Origin: Streptomyces sp. NBC_01446
GTDB taxonomy: Bacteria; Actinomycetota; Actinomycetes; Streptomycetales; Streptomycetaceae
DNA length: 64,000 nucleotides
Direction of reading: 5' to 3'
Assembly: GCF_026340095.1 (NCBI RefSeq)
Contig: NZ_JAPEPO010000001.1
Coordinates: forward strand, 7,150,501-7,214,500
Position 1 is the stretch's first letter. Each line of letters starts with the position of its first letter. Under the pieces are notes generated by a model. It was not told where the DNA came from and made no database searches. It saw only the letters and a program-made list of their open reading frames with translations. This document shows positions 41,980-50,019 of this stretch, piece after piece. Made by a program: the position numbers and the translations under genes.

Positions 41980-43716
41980 TCACAGATCCGGATGCTTCGT
42001 CGCCACGTGGTAGTACCCCGAGTGGAACACCAGAGGGGTGCCGCCGTCGGCCTCGTACTGTTCGACCTCGCCGAGGAAGATGATGTGGTCGCCGGCGTCC
42101 AGGCGTTGGACGGTGCGGCATTGGAAGCGGGCGACGGCGCCGTCCAGGAGGGGGGTGCCGGCGATGCCGGGGGTGGTGGGGGTGCCGCGGAACTTGTCGT
42201 CGGCCGGGGTGGCGAACTGGCGGGAGAGGTGGTGCTGGTCGGCGGCCAGTACGTGGACGGCGAAGTGCGAGGCGTCGGTGAAGTCCGGGAGGCTCGGGGC
42301 GTTTTTGCCGGGGCACCACAGGACGAGGGGCGGGTCCAGGGAGACGGAGGTGAACGAGTTCGCGGTCATCCCGACGTTGCGGCCGTCGGGGGCGCGGGCC
42401 GTCACCACGGTCACGCCGGTGGCGTACTGGCCCAGTGCGCGGCGCAGTGCGCGGCCGTCGAAGCGGGCGGCGTGCTGGGCGCGCTTCTCGGCGAGGAAGC
42501 GGTGCGCCTCGGCCTCCTCGAACCACCAGCGGTACAGGGTGCGCGGGTCGTCGAATCCGGCGGCGAGAGCGCCGGCGACCGAGGGGATTTCGGCCGCTGC
42601 GGAAAGGAGTTCGCGGTGGTGCGGGCGCAGGTCGGTCAGGAGGGAGTTGGTCCAGCCGACGGCCCATTGGGCCCACCCGCGCCAGAAGTTGTCGAAGGTG
42701 CGCTGCATCCACTGCGGGGTGAATTCGGCGGTGCCATGGCGGAGGATGCTGTCGAGGTAGTGGGTGGCGGCCTGGGCCGCGTTGTTCGAACCCTGGCCGG
42801 TGATCGGGTCGTTGAGGACGACGGCGTCGGCCATACCGAGGACGTGCCGGCCGGAGGCGAGGCGGGCGACGGGATGCCGCACGGTCGGGGTGACCCCGCC
42901 GCGCAACACGCCGCCGTTGTCGGTGAGTTGGGCGTGCCGACAGCGCTCGTACTCGTCGGGGAAGAACCGGTGGAGGATTTCCAGCGAGCGGGTGAGGTGG
43001 GCTTCGGGGGTGACGATGTCGTCCCAGCAGTCCATCGGGCCGCCGGGGACGCCCTCGAAGACCATGATGTCGCAGGGCCCGGTGGTGGTGAGGGCGGGGA
43101 AGGAGAAGTATTCGCCGACGCCGGGGACCATGCGGTAGTGGACGGCGGCCTCCCCCTTTGCCTCCCCCTCCCGCGGCGCCGTTCCCGTGACGTACGTCAG
43201 AGCCAGCGCACGGCGCGGCCCGTCGTACGGGGAGAGTTCGGCGTTGCGCGGGAAGAGGCGGCTCAGCTCGCCCTTGCCGGTGGAGACCACGACGAGATCG
43301 TGCGTACGGGCGTACCACTCGAGGTCGTTGACGCCCACCTCGTGCAGCACGATCTCGCCGCGGCCGCCGTCCGCGAACTGCTCCATCCAGGCGGCACACT
43401 TGACCCGCTGGTCGACGGAGTGTGCGGGCCCATCCAGCGGCGCGCGCCAGGAGACTTCCGGAGTGCCGTGCGGACCGATGAGGGAGAGCGCGATGCCGGT
43501 GATGTCCGGGGCCCGGTCCTCCCAGTGGTGCAGACCGAGTTCGCGCTCGCTCTGCAGCGCGGTGTCGAACATGCACTGACTGGACATGACCGGGCCGCGA
43601 CGTATCCCGTCGGGGCTGCGGTCGGTGACCAGGGTGACGTCATAGCCGTGCGTCTGTAGTCCCAGAGCGAGTTGGGCACCCGCCTGCCCGGCGCCGATCA
43701 CCGCGATCCTTCTCAT
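41980..43716 (-). CDS. styA2B: Self-sufficient styrene/indole monooxygenase, StyA2B fusion
   Basis: A 578-aa fusion. Residues 1-~415 are an FAD-dependent StyA-type epoxidase: Rossmann motif IAVIGAGQAGAQLALGL, MSSQCMFDTALQSERELGL, VVVSTGKGELSRLFPR and the FAD-binding NDPITGQGSNNAAQAA. Residues ~425-578 are a StyB-type NADH:flavin reductase (LGQYATGVTVVTARAPDGRN, VGMTANSFTSVSLDPPLVLW). The fusion makes its own reduced FAD and oxygenates styrene, indole or sulfides. Such E2-type fusions are known in Rhodococcus opacus beside a StyA1, exactly as here. The 79-nt spacing from StyA1 suggests one transcript. Confidence 0.93.
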   Translation of the reverse strand: MRRIAVIGAGQAGAQLALGLQTHGYDVTLVTDRSPDGIRRGPVMSSQCMFDTALQSERELGLHHWEDRAPDITGIALSLIGPHGTPEVSWRAPLDGPAHSVDQRVKCAAWMEQFADGGRGEIVLHEVGVNDLEWYARTHDLVVVSTGKGELSRLFPRNAELSPYDGPRRALALTYVTGTAPREGEAKGEAAVHYRMVPGVGEYFSFPALTTTGPCDIMVFEGVPGGPMDCWDDIVTPEAHLTRSLEILHRFFPDEYERCRHAQLTDNGGVLRGGVTPTVRHPVARLASGRHVLGMADAVVLNDPITGQGSNNAAQAATHYLDSILRHGTAEFTPQWMQRTFDNFWRGWAQWAVGWTNSLLTDLRPHHRELLSAAAEIPSVAGALAAGFDDPRTLYRWWFEEAEAHRFLAEKRAQHAARFDGRALRRALGQYATGVTVVTARAPDGRNVGMTANSFTSVSLDPPLVLWCPGKNAPSLPDFTDASHFAVHVLAADQHHLSRQFATPADDKFRGTPTTPGIAGTPLLDGAVARFQCRTVQRLDAGDHIIFLGEVEQYEADGGTPLVFHSGYYHVATKHPDL

Positions 43717-43795
43717 GGTCCTGCTGTCCCGCTCTCGTTACGTACGTACTGCTGACGCTCTGTCAGATCGCTGCCCGACTGATCCCGACGGAGCT

Positions 43796-45016
43796 TCAGG
43801 CACTGACCTCGGCCAGGTAGTTCTTCGCGGCGACCGGGTCCATGAACCAGTGGAACAAGTCGCGCGGGTCGTCGAAGCCGTTGACGAAGCGGGCGGCGAT
43901 ACGGGAGTTGACGCTCGCCGCGCCGAAGAGCTCCAGGACGTGCTGCGGCGGGGCGCCGAGCATCGCGTTGGTCCAGGTCGTGGCGGACTGCGCGTTGTCC
44001 CAGAAGCGGCCGAAGGCCAGCTCCATGAACGCCGCGTCGTACGGGCGCTCACCGTGGTCCAGGATGGTGGCGAGGTAGGAGGCCGCGCACTTCGAGGCGT
44101 TGTTGGAACCCTGGCCGGTTATCGGGTCGTTGAGGACGACGACGTCGGCGAGGCCGAGCACCTGCGCGCCGGAGGGCAGCGTGGCGACGGGCTTGCGGAC
44201 GGTCGGCGCGAAGCGGCCCGCGAGGGTGCCGTTCCGGTCGGTGAGCGCGGCATCGGTGCAGCGCTCGGCCTCCCACGGGACGTACGTCCGCAGCAGCTCC
44301 TGGGACTTCGCCAGCTGCTGGTCCGGGGTGAGTCCGTCGAAGCAGTCGAACGGGCCACCCGGGATGCCCTCGAAGAACATGATGTCGCAGGGGCCGCTGG
44401 TGGCGAGGCTGGGCATGGTGAAGTACTCGCCCACACCGGGGATGACGTTGAAGCTGACGCCGGGGCGGTGGGGCAGCGGCGCCATGCCGATGACGTACGC
44501 CAGGGCCAGCGCGCGCTGCGGAGCGTCGTACGGGGAACGCTCGGCGTCCCGCGGGAACAGTCCGGCGATCTCGCCCTTGCCCGCCGCGACGATCACCAGG
44601 TCGGACTCGGCGGCGTAGCGCTCCAGGTCCTCGAGGCCGGCCTCGTGAATGACCAGACGGCCGCCGCGGCGCGCGAACTCGCCCATCCAGATCGGCATTT
44701 TGACGCGCTGATCGACCGAGCGGGCGGTGGCGTCGAGGCGGGCGTCGAAGGAGAGCGCCCGGCCGCCCTGGCCGTCCGCGATGTTCACGCCGAGCCCGGC
44801 GATCGGCGGGCAGGCGTCACCCCAGAAGTCGAGGCCGAGGCTGCGCTCGTGGGCCAGCGCGGTGCCGAACATGGCCTGGCTGGACATGACCCGGCCCTCA
44901 CGGATCTGGTCTCCGGTGCGGTTGGACACGACGGTGACGTCGTAACCATGGCCGAGCAGACCGATACCGAGCTGGAGGCCGGCCTGGCCGGCTCCGACGA
45001 TGGTGATCTTGCGCAT
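43796..45016 (-). CDS. styA1: Styrene/indole monooxygenase oxygenase subunit StyA1
   Basis: A 406-aa single-component oxygenase. ITIVGAGQAGLQLGIGLLGH, MSSQAMFGTALAHERSLGL, FEGIPGGPFDCFDG and NDPITGQGSNNASK all match StyA. It lacks a reductase domain, so it takes FADH2 from the StyB half of StyA2B. ATG 45016 follows GGAGG. The two proteins form the known StyA1/StyA2B pair with an AraC regulator gene divergent, a layout seen for indole/styrene E2 monooxygenases. The physiological substrate here is unknown. Confidence 0.93.
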   Translation of the reverse strand: MRKITIVGAGQAGLQLGIGLLGHGYDVTVVSNRTGDQIREGRVMSSQAMFGTALAHERSLGLDFWGDACPPIAGLGVNIADGQGGRALSFDARLDATARSVDQRVKMPIWMGEFARRGGRLVIHEAGLEDLERYAAESDLVIVAAGKGEIAGLFPRDAERSPYDAPQRALALAYVIGMAPLPHRPGVSFNVIPGVGEYFTMPSLATSGPCDIMFFEGIPGGPFDCFDGLTPDQQLAKSQELLRTYVPWEAERCTDAALTDRNGTLAGRFAPTVRKPVATLPSGAQVLGLADVVVLNDPITGQGSNNASKCAASYLATILDHGERPYDAAFMELAFGRFWDNAQSATTWTNAMLGAPPQHVLELFGAASVNSRIAARFVNGFDDPRDLFHWFMDPVAAKNYLAEVSA

Positions 45017-45421
45017 GGGGGGAACCTCCGGGTGTCGGATTGTGCGGTTGGGGGCGGTGCCGTGCACTGGTACAGCGTTCCGGCAAGGTGGCGGCGCCAA
45101 TGAGTGGGGCGCACGTGTGGAATACGGCTGCCCCCGGAGGGGGCCGGGGAGCAGCCGCGGGAGGCCGGGTCACCCGTAGGGGGACCCGGCCCGGCCGACT
45201 CGGTGAGCCGGGAGGCAGAGGCAAGGGTGCCGCGACGCGCGGGGGTACGGCCTCGGCGGCCCTCTCCGCGCAGGTCGCGCGTAGCACGCGCGGCGCGCAT
45301 GCGACGGGCTGTCCGCTGGGCCTGGCTCCGCTCCCGTGACGAGCGCAGTCCGGCCCGGCACTCCCTGCATCGTTGATTCCCTGGTTCCTTCTCGAGGTGC
45401 CGGGGATCAACCTTGGTATGG

Positions 45422-45434
45422 AAAGATCATCTTT
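45422..45434. promoter_or_regulatory. Palindrome in the StyA1-AraC divergent region
   Basis: AAAGATCATCTTT is a near-perfect palindrome (AAAGAT, C, ATCTTT) 59 bp before the AraC start, in the 476-bp divergent gap (45017-45492). A likely operator of the AraC protein or a promoter element. The rest of the gap shows no gene. Confidence 0.4.
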
Positions 45435-45492
45435 GCTATCCGGATCACGCGGGTTGCTGTCCTGATCGCGCGTCTCGGCGGTGGAGGTTTAC

Positions 45493-46473
45493 ATGCCCGC
45501 TGAAGAGCCTCCCCTCGCAAATCGCCAGCGGTTTCATACAGCGGACATTTGGGAGGCGCGGGCCGAGGTCGGCCGCGCCTTCTGTCCACATGAGTTGCGC
45601 ATCATGCAGCGCTCGGCGACGCTCGACGCCCGGCTGCACGGCGCACCCTTTGACCGGACAGGTCTGTATTACCTCGATTACGGAGCGGAGGTCCGGATCA
45701 CGCCGGGCGACCTGGAGAGCTTCTTCCTTGTCCAGATCCCGCTCGCCGGCTACGCCGAAATCACCTGCGGCCGCGAGGAGATCATTTCCTCCCCCGAACT
45801 CGCTTCTGTCCCTTCTCCGACCGGAAAGCTGGACATGCGCTGGGGCGGTGGCAATCCGCAGCTGATCGTGTGGTTCGACCGATCATCCCTGGAATCACAC
45901 CTGGGCAGTCTGCTCGGCCGCACCGTGCGCCGCCCGATCTCCTTCTCGCTCGGTATGGACCTCACCACACCGGGCTCCCGCTCCTGGCTCAACATCGTCG
46001 ACCTCATGCGCCGGGAGGCGGAGGGGCCGGACGGCATGACAGGCCGGCCCGTCGTGACACAACAGCTTGAATCACTCCTCATGACCCAGCTGTTGATGGC
46101 CCAGCCCAGCAATTACACGCCGGCGCTGCTCGGCGAGCAGCCGCGCGTCGCGCCGCCCGCGGTCCGCCGTGCCATGGAGATCATCGAGGGTCACGCCGCC
46201 GAGCCGCTCACGGTCGCTGAGATCGCGGAATGTGCCGGCGTCGGCGTGCGGGCCCTCCAGGAAGGCTTCCGCCGGCACCTCGACACGACACCGCTCGCGT
46301 ACCTGCGCGAGGTCCGCCTGGACCGCGTACGCAAGGAACTCCTGACCTCCGACCCGGGTGTCACGACCGTCACCGCCGTCGCATCCCGCTGGGGCTTCTT
46401 GCACCCAGGCCGCTTCTCACTCACGTACCGCCAGCAGTTCGGGGAGTCTCCTTCGGAGACGTTGCGGTCATAG
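45493..46473 (+). CDS. AraC-family regulator of the styrene/indole monooxygenase locus
   Basis: A 326-aa protein. The N-terminal AraC_binding_2-type sensor has TGLYYLDYGAEVRITPG and VQIPLAGYAEITCGREE. The double HTH is LTVAEIAECAGVGVRALQEG and VASRWGFLHPGRFSLTYRQQ, then FGESPSETLR. The GTGGAGG before ATG 45493 is the ribosome binding site. It is divergent from styA1. AraC proteins of this subtype accompany group-E monooxygenases. The IS607 right end lies just beyond its stop. Confidence 0.9.
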   Translation: MPAEEPPLANRQRFHTADIWEARAEVGRAFCPHELRIMQRSATLDARLHGAPFDRTGLYYLDYGAEVRITPGDLESFFLVQIPLAGYAEITCGREEIISSPELASVPSPTGKLDMRWGGGNPQLIVWFDRSSLESHLGSLLGRTVRRPISFSLGMDLTTPGSRSWLNIVDLMRREAEGPDGMTGRPVVTQQLESLLMTQLLMAQPSNYTPALLGEQPRVAPPAVRRAMEIIEGHAAEPLTVAEIAECAGVGVRALQEGFRRHLDTTPLAYLREVRLDRVRKELLTSDPGVTTVTAVASRWGFLHPGRFSLTYRQQFGESPSETLRS

Positions 46474-46474
46474 G

Positions 46475-46580
46475 AGACCGTTGCTCAGAGCGTCAGTAGC
46501 TCTCAGCATTCCGGGCATTTCTGCCCGGAAGGTCCGTCACGTCGCCAAAGCGTGAAGGCTTCGGCTTGGGGACGGTCTCT
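46475..46580 (-). ncRNA. Predicted omega RNA / right-end region of the IS607 TnpB
   Basis: TnpB guide RNAs arise from the 3' end of tnpB through the right end of the element. Here the tnpB tail and the following 28 nt contain paired arms (CCGGGCAGAAATGCCCGG and GAGC...GCTC). The guide would be the first ~16 nt beyond the element, toward the AraC stop. Inferred by location and stem structure only; boundaries are approximate. Confidence 0.4.
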
Positions 46581-47999
46581 CGTTTCCGTCTGCCACTGGT
46601 GCGGCAGGGTTGCGCCACCTGCCCGCCCCGTCCTGGCCGTGCGGCCGGGACGGGTGGCGCGGGTCTTACGGTCGGCTCCACGAGGCTTCGACGCCGCCGG
46701 GGCGGTGTCCTGGTCTCCGGCCACTCCGGTACCAGTTACTGCGGCTGCCGCGAGGGCTGCGAGGTTGAGTGCGGCGTTTTCGTCCCGGTCGATGACCAGG
46801 CCGCAGGCGTCGCATATGTAGGTTCGAACGTGCAGCGGCAGCTTGGCTTTCACTGCGCCGCACTCGGAACAGGTCTTGGAGGATGGGTACCAGCGGTCGG
46901 CGACCACGAGGTGGGTGGCGTGGCGCTGGCGGGTCTTGTACTCGACCTGGCGGCGGATCTCGCCGAACCCGGCGTCGGCGATCCGGCGGGCCAGGCGCCG
47001 GTTGCGGAGCATGCCGGCGACGTTGAGGTCTTCGACGACGACGGTGCCGTACTCGGCCGCAATGCTCGTGGTGAGCTTGTGCAGGGCGTCGGCGCGGAGG
47101 TTCGCCACCCGGTGGTGAACCCGATTGCGGGCGGCGTTGGCCTTCTCCCACCGCTTCGAGGGCTTGTGCCCCATACGCCGGTCGGGTCCCTGGCGTCGGG
47201 AGACCGTGCGAGAGGCGTGGCGCAACTGCTTCAGCGCAGTGTCCAGGTGCCTCGGATTGGCCACTTCGCGGATCTCTTTGGCACTGTCGGCCATCGCCGC
47301 GAGGGTCTTCACACCGAGGTCGATGCCGATCGCCACGCCGGGCCGGGCGACGCGCACCAGGTCGCGCTTCACCTCGGTCTGCAACGACACGAACCAGCGC
47401 CCGCGCTCGTGCCGGACGGTCGCCGACAGGATCCGGGCCGTCCCGGCCTGAATGCGTGCGAGGAGTTTCACCGTGGGCTCGTGGGTGCGCAGTGTGCCGA
47501 GCCGGGGCAGCGTGACGTGCCGGCCGTCGGCGTCGGCACGGATGGTGCCGGTGGTGAACCGGCAGGAGGGGCGCGCCTTCCGCTTCGACTTGAAACGCGG
47601 GATTCCCATCGCGCGGCCACGGCGCTGGCCCTGCCTGGACCTGGCGTAGTTGTCGAACGCAGCGGCGGCGTTCGCCAGGCCGGTGTTGTACGCCTCTTTG
47701 GAGTTGTCCTGCCACCAGGCGGCGAACCTCGGGTCGGTGTGCTTGGCCGCGTTGAACGCCTTGCGCAGCGCGGGCAGCGACCACGGCCGCCACTCGGTCA
47801 ACTGCTCCTGCGGGATGCCGTAGGTGGATTCGGCCTTGCGCTGCCACCACGACGCCTCGATCCAGGCAACCGCCCAGTTGTAGGCGGCCCGTGCCGCACC
47901 GCAGTGCGAGTGCAGTGCCCGCTCCTGGACAGCGTTCGGGTCCAGGGCGAACCGGTACGCCTTAACCACGAACCCGGGCTGCGGCCGGAACTTCTTCAC
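46503..47999 (-). CDS. tnpB: TnpB RNA-guided nuclease (OrfB of IS607)
   Basis: A 498-aa protein. The N-terminal helical OrfB region has FRPQPGFVVKAYRFALDPNA. RuvC residues: Asp in AIGIDLGVKTLAAM, Glu in VVVEDLNVAGMLRN, Asp in DRDENAALN. The zinc ribbon is C-x2-C (CSECGA) then C-x2-C (CDACG). All active-site positions are present. The ~85 residues after the RuvC end are Arg/Thr-rich and overlap the likely guide-RNA region. It overlaps tnpA by 4 nt. It cuts DNA matching its guide and helps keep the element. Confidence 0.92.
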   Translation of the reverse strand: MKKFRPQPGFVVKAYRFALDPNAVQERALHSHCGAARAAYNWAVAWIEASWWQRKAESTYGIPQEQLTEWRPWSLPALRKAFNAAKHTDPRFAAWWQDNSKEAYNTGLANAAAAFDNYARSRQGQRRGRAMGIPRFKSKRKARPSCRFTTGTIRADADGRHVTLPRLGTLRTHEPTVKLLARIQAGTARILSATVRHERGRWFVSLQTEVKRDLVRVARPGVAIGIDLGVKTLAAMADSAKEIREVANPRHLDTALKQLRHASRTVSRRQGPDRRMGHKPSKRWEKANAARNRVHHRVANLRADALHKLTTSIAAEYGTVVVEDLNVAGMLRNRRLARRIADAGFGEIRRQVEYKTRQRHATHLVVADRWYPSSKTCSECGAVKAKLPLHVRTYICDACGLVIDRDENAALNLAALAAAAVTGTGVAGDQDTAPAASKPRGADRKTRATRPGRTARTGRAGGATLPHQWQTETRDRPQAEAFTLWRRDGPSGQKCPEC

Positions 48000-48589
48000 T
48001 CGGCGGCCTCACCGGTCGCCACGGCCACCGCGCGGGCGGCCCGGTTCTTCGCCCCCCGCCGCCCGTACAGGCGCGCGCACATCGACGTCAGCACTTCGGT
48101 GACGTCGCGCACCAGGTCATCAGCACTCTCGGTGGGGTCGAGGACAACCAGGCGACGCCCAGACGCGGACAAGACGGCTTCGAGGTGCTCGACGCCGAAC
48201 CGGGCCAGCCGGTCTCGATGCTCAACCACGATCACCACCGCCTGCGGGTCTGACAGAACCCGGTGCAGTTTGCGCCGACGACCGTTCAGTCCCGAGCCGA
48301 CCTCGGTCACGACCTCTGCAACCGGCAGGCCAAGACCAGTGGCCCCCTGGACCACGCGGGCCACCTGCCGGTCAAGGTCCGTCCTTTGGTCCGCCGACGA
48401 CACTCGGCAGTACGCCACGACGCGGCCAGGCACCTCCGAAGCGGGCTCGTCGACCAGCCACGTGCCGGACGGCGTCTGGCGCACCGGGACCGGCATACGG
48501 CCCTCTTTCGCCCACGTCCACGCGGTCTGGTAGTGCACGCCATTGCGCGCCGCCCACTCGGAAAGCTTCACGCAATCAAGATAACACAT
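47996..48589 (-). CDS. tnpA: IS607 TnpA serine recombinase
   Basis: 197 aa from ATG 48589 (or 191 from GTG 48571, which gives the family start KLSEWAARNGVHYQTAW). The N-terminal MerR-like HTH is typical of IS607. The catalytic Ser lies in VVAYCRVSSADQRTDLDRQ, and VIVVEHRDRLARFG is the second conserved block. It should perform element excision and insertion without target duplication. Confidence 0.9.
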   Translation of the reverse strand: MCYLDCVKLSEWAARNGVHYQTAWTWAKEGRMPVPVRQTPSGTWLVDEPASEVPGRVVAYCRVSSADQRTDLDRQVARVVQGATGLGLPVAEVVTEVGSGLNGRRRKLHRVLSDPQAVVIVVEHRDRLARFGVEHLEAVLSASGRRLVVLDPTESADDLVRDVTEVLTSMCARLYGRRGAKNRAARAVAVATGEAAE

Positions 48590-48604
48590 GAGAAAGGCTG
48601 AGAT

Positions 48605-49333
48605 TCACTGACGAATTACGCAACAGTTGGTGGCCCCACCAGAGCCGGCCGTCTCCCACCGGCTCGCGTCGCCCAGCTGATCCTGCAGCTCCTTGCTCAG
48701 CTCCGTGGGGTTGGGGTACTCGGTGATCTGCTCCGGTGCGAGCAAGCACGGTTCCGGGAGGTACCAGCCCTCCTGGATCACGGGCGGCTCGGGCGGGGCG
48801 TCGAGGAAGTCGGTGACGGTGACAGAGGAACGCCAGAAGAGGGCGGTTCGGGGGTGTGCCGCCGAGTGGTCGAAGGGGCACCACAGGACCTGGAGGAGAT
48901 CGGCTCCGGGCGGGCTGCTCGGGAGAGGGACGTCGCGGGTGTAGAGCTGGGCCACGGGCAGCATGGGGATCGGGCCGTCGAACCACGGGCGGCCCATGCT
49001 GAGCTCCTTCTCCGTCTCCAGTTCCTCGGGCGTGATCGTGGGCGCCTCGGGGTCGCGGAGCCGCTGCTCGGCCGCTGCCGCACGGATGCGACGCAGAAGC
49101 CGGATGTCGTCCGGAGAGTGCGTCACGCCGCTTGCCGCGCTGCTGTCGTGAGGCCCTTCGCAATGAGGCCAAGGCTCGTCGGCGGGCCACAGCAGCGGCC
49201 CGCCGACGGAGCTGTCGTGCAGGGACGGCGATCCGGGTCGGGGGTGCAACCGCGTCGCCTTACGTGCCAGTGGGGCCAGTTGAGGAATGAGTGCGGTCAC
49301 ATCGAGTGGGCGCGGCGGGGTGGTGAAACTCAT
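48605..49333 (-). pseudogene. DUF1963-like protein truncated by IS607
   Basis: A 242-aa N-terminal part. LARKATRLHPRPGSPSLHDS, SVGGPLLWPADEPWPHCEGP and ADLLQVLWCPFDHSAAHP are conserved in Streptomyces DUF1963-type proteins of about 350-400 aa. The frame stops after GGATNCCVIRQ at the IS left end, where the C-terminal half should begin. ATG 49333 is credible. Function unknown. Confidence 0.7.
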
Positions 49334-49371
49334 GGTGGCTTCCGATGGCGCGAACTGGCTGTGATCAGCTG

Positions 49372-49485
49372 ATGAGCTGGAACGACGCGGCGAAGATCCG
49401 TATCAACCGGGGCACGTTCTCCCTCATCTCCTACAAGGTGGACATGACCAACGGTGGCTGCGGAGTACGACCCGGCGGGGTGTAG
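49372..49485 (+). other. Short frame, possible C-terminal remnant
   Basis: A 37-codon frame with SWNDAAKIRINRGTFSLISY then KVDMTNGGCG. It looks like the end of a small secreted protein of the beta/gamma-crystallin or I36 inhibitor type, but it has no upstream coding start or ribosome binding site. Kept only as a possible remnant. Confidence 0.3.
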
Positions 49486-49563
49486 CCCGGCGGGTCGTAG
49501 CGCCCGGTCCCGTACTTCCCGGTCCCGTGCCGTCGTGCGTCGGGTCGATGGTGAGGGGTTGCG

Positions 49564-50004
49564 TCAGTCGTCCTCGTCGTCCGTCGGCGGGTACGCCTCG
49601 TCGATGACCCAGTGCTCGCCGCCCTCGGTGGAGATCGCGCAGAGGCGGGAACCGTCCGGTGAGCGGGTGAGGAACTCGATGCCGCCGGAGGGATCCGTGA
49701 GCCGGGAGAGGTCGGTGTCGGGCGTGAGCGTGACGCGGAGCCAGCCTTCGTTCAGCCCGGCGGCCGTGAGGAAGGCGCCGTCGGGTGTGACGACGCCCCG
49801 CTGCCGGGCCGCCGACAGCCACAGGTCCTGAGCCCGGCGCAGGGCGTCCTCGTCCCGCTTCGGCACCCGGGCCGACGGCACGGTGTCGATGTTCGCCGTC
49901 ACCCGGAACGCCTCGGTGACCGTCGGACTCGTCCCGTCGTCGAGGAACTCCCCGACGCCCAGTCCGGCTTGCCGGAAGCGATCCTTGATGTCGTCGTTGT
50001 TCAC
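49564..50004 (-). CDS. Probable immunity protein of the RHS toxin
   Basis: A 146-aa soluble protein that starts 15 nt after the toxin stop. It has DIKDRFRQAGLGVGEFLDDG, RAQDLWLSAARQRGV and GGIEFLTRSPDGSRLCAIST. It is acidic at the C-terminus (PPTDDEDD). I recognise no family, but position and size fit an immunity gene for the C-terminal toxin domain. It is assigned by context only. Confidence 0.6.
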   Translation of the reverse strand: MNNDDIKDRFRQAGLGVGEFLDDGTSPTVTEAFRVTANIDTVPSARVPKRDEDALRRAQDLWLSAARQRGVVTPDGAFLTAAGLNEGWLRVTLTPDTDLSRLTDPSGGIEFLTRSPDGSRLCAISTEGGEHWVIDEAYPPTDDEDD

Positions 50005-50019
50005 TGTGGTCCTTGTCCG

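Larger units (their letters stand above)
46475..48600 (-). mobile_element. IS607-family element (TnpA-TnpB)
   Basis: Two overlapping genes, a serine recombinase TnpA and a TnpB nuclease, in the standard IS607 order. The right end lies within 46475-46500, which contains the hairpin GAGCGTCAGTAGCTC; the left end lies just beyond 48589. The neighbouring DUF1963-like gene at 48605 is cut there. Its missing 3' part is not found beyond the right end, so a later deletion or rearrangement occurred. Confidence 0.85.

Noticed and set aside
41947..43659. 570-codon plus-strand frame over StyA2B
   Set aside because: Antisense shadow; the minus frame has all FAD motifs.
46566..48533. 655-codon plus-strand frame over the IS607 genes
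   Set aside because: Antisense shadow of tnpB and tnpA.
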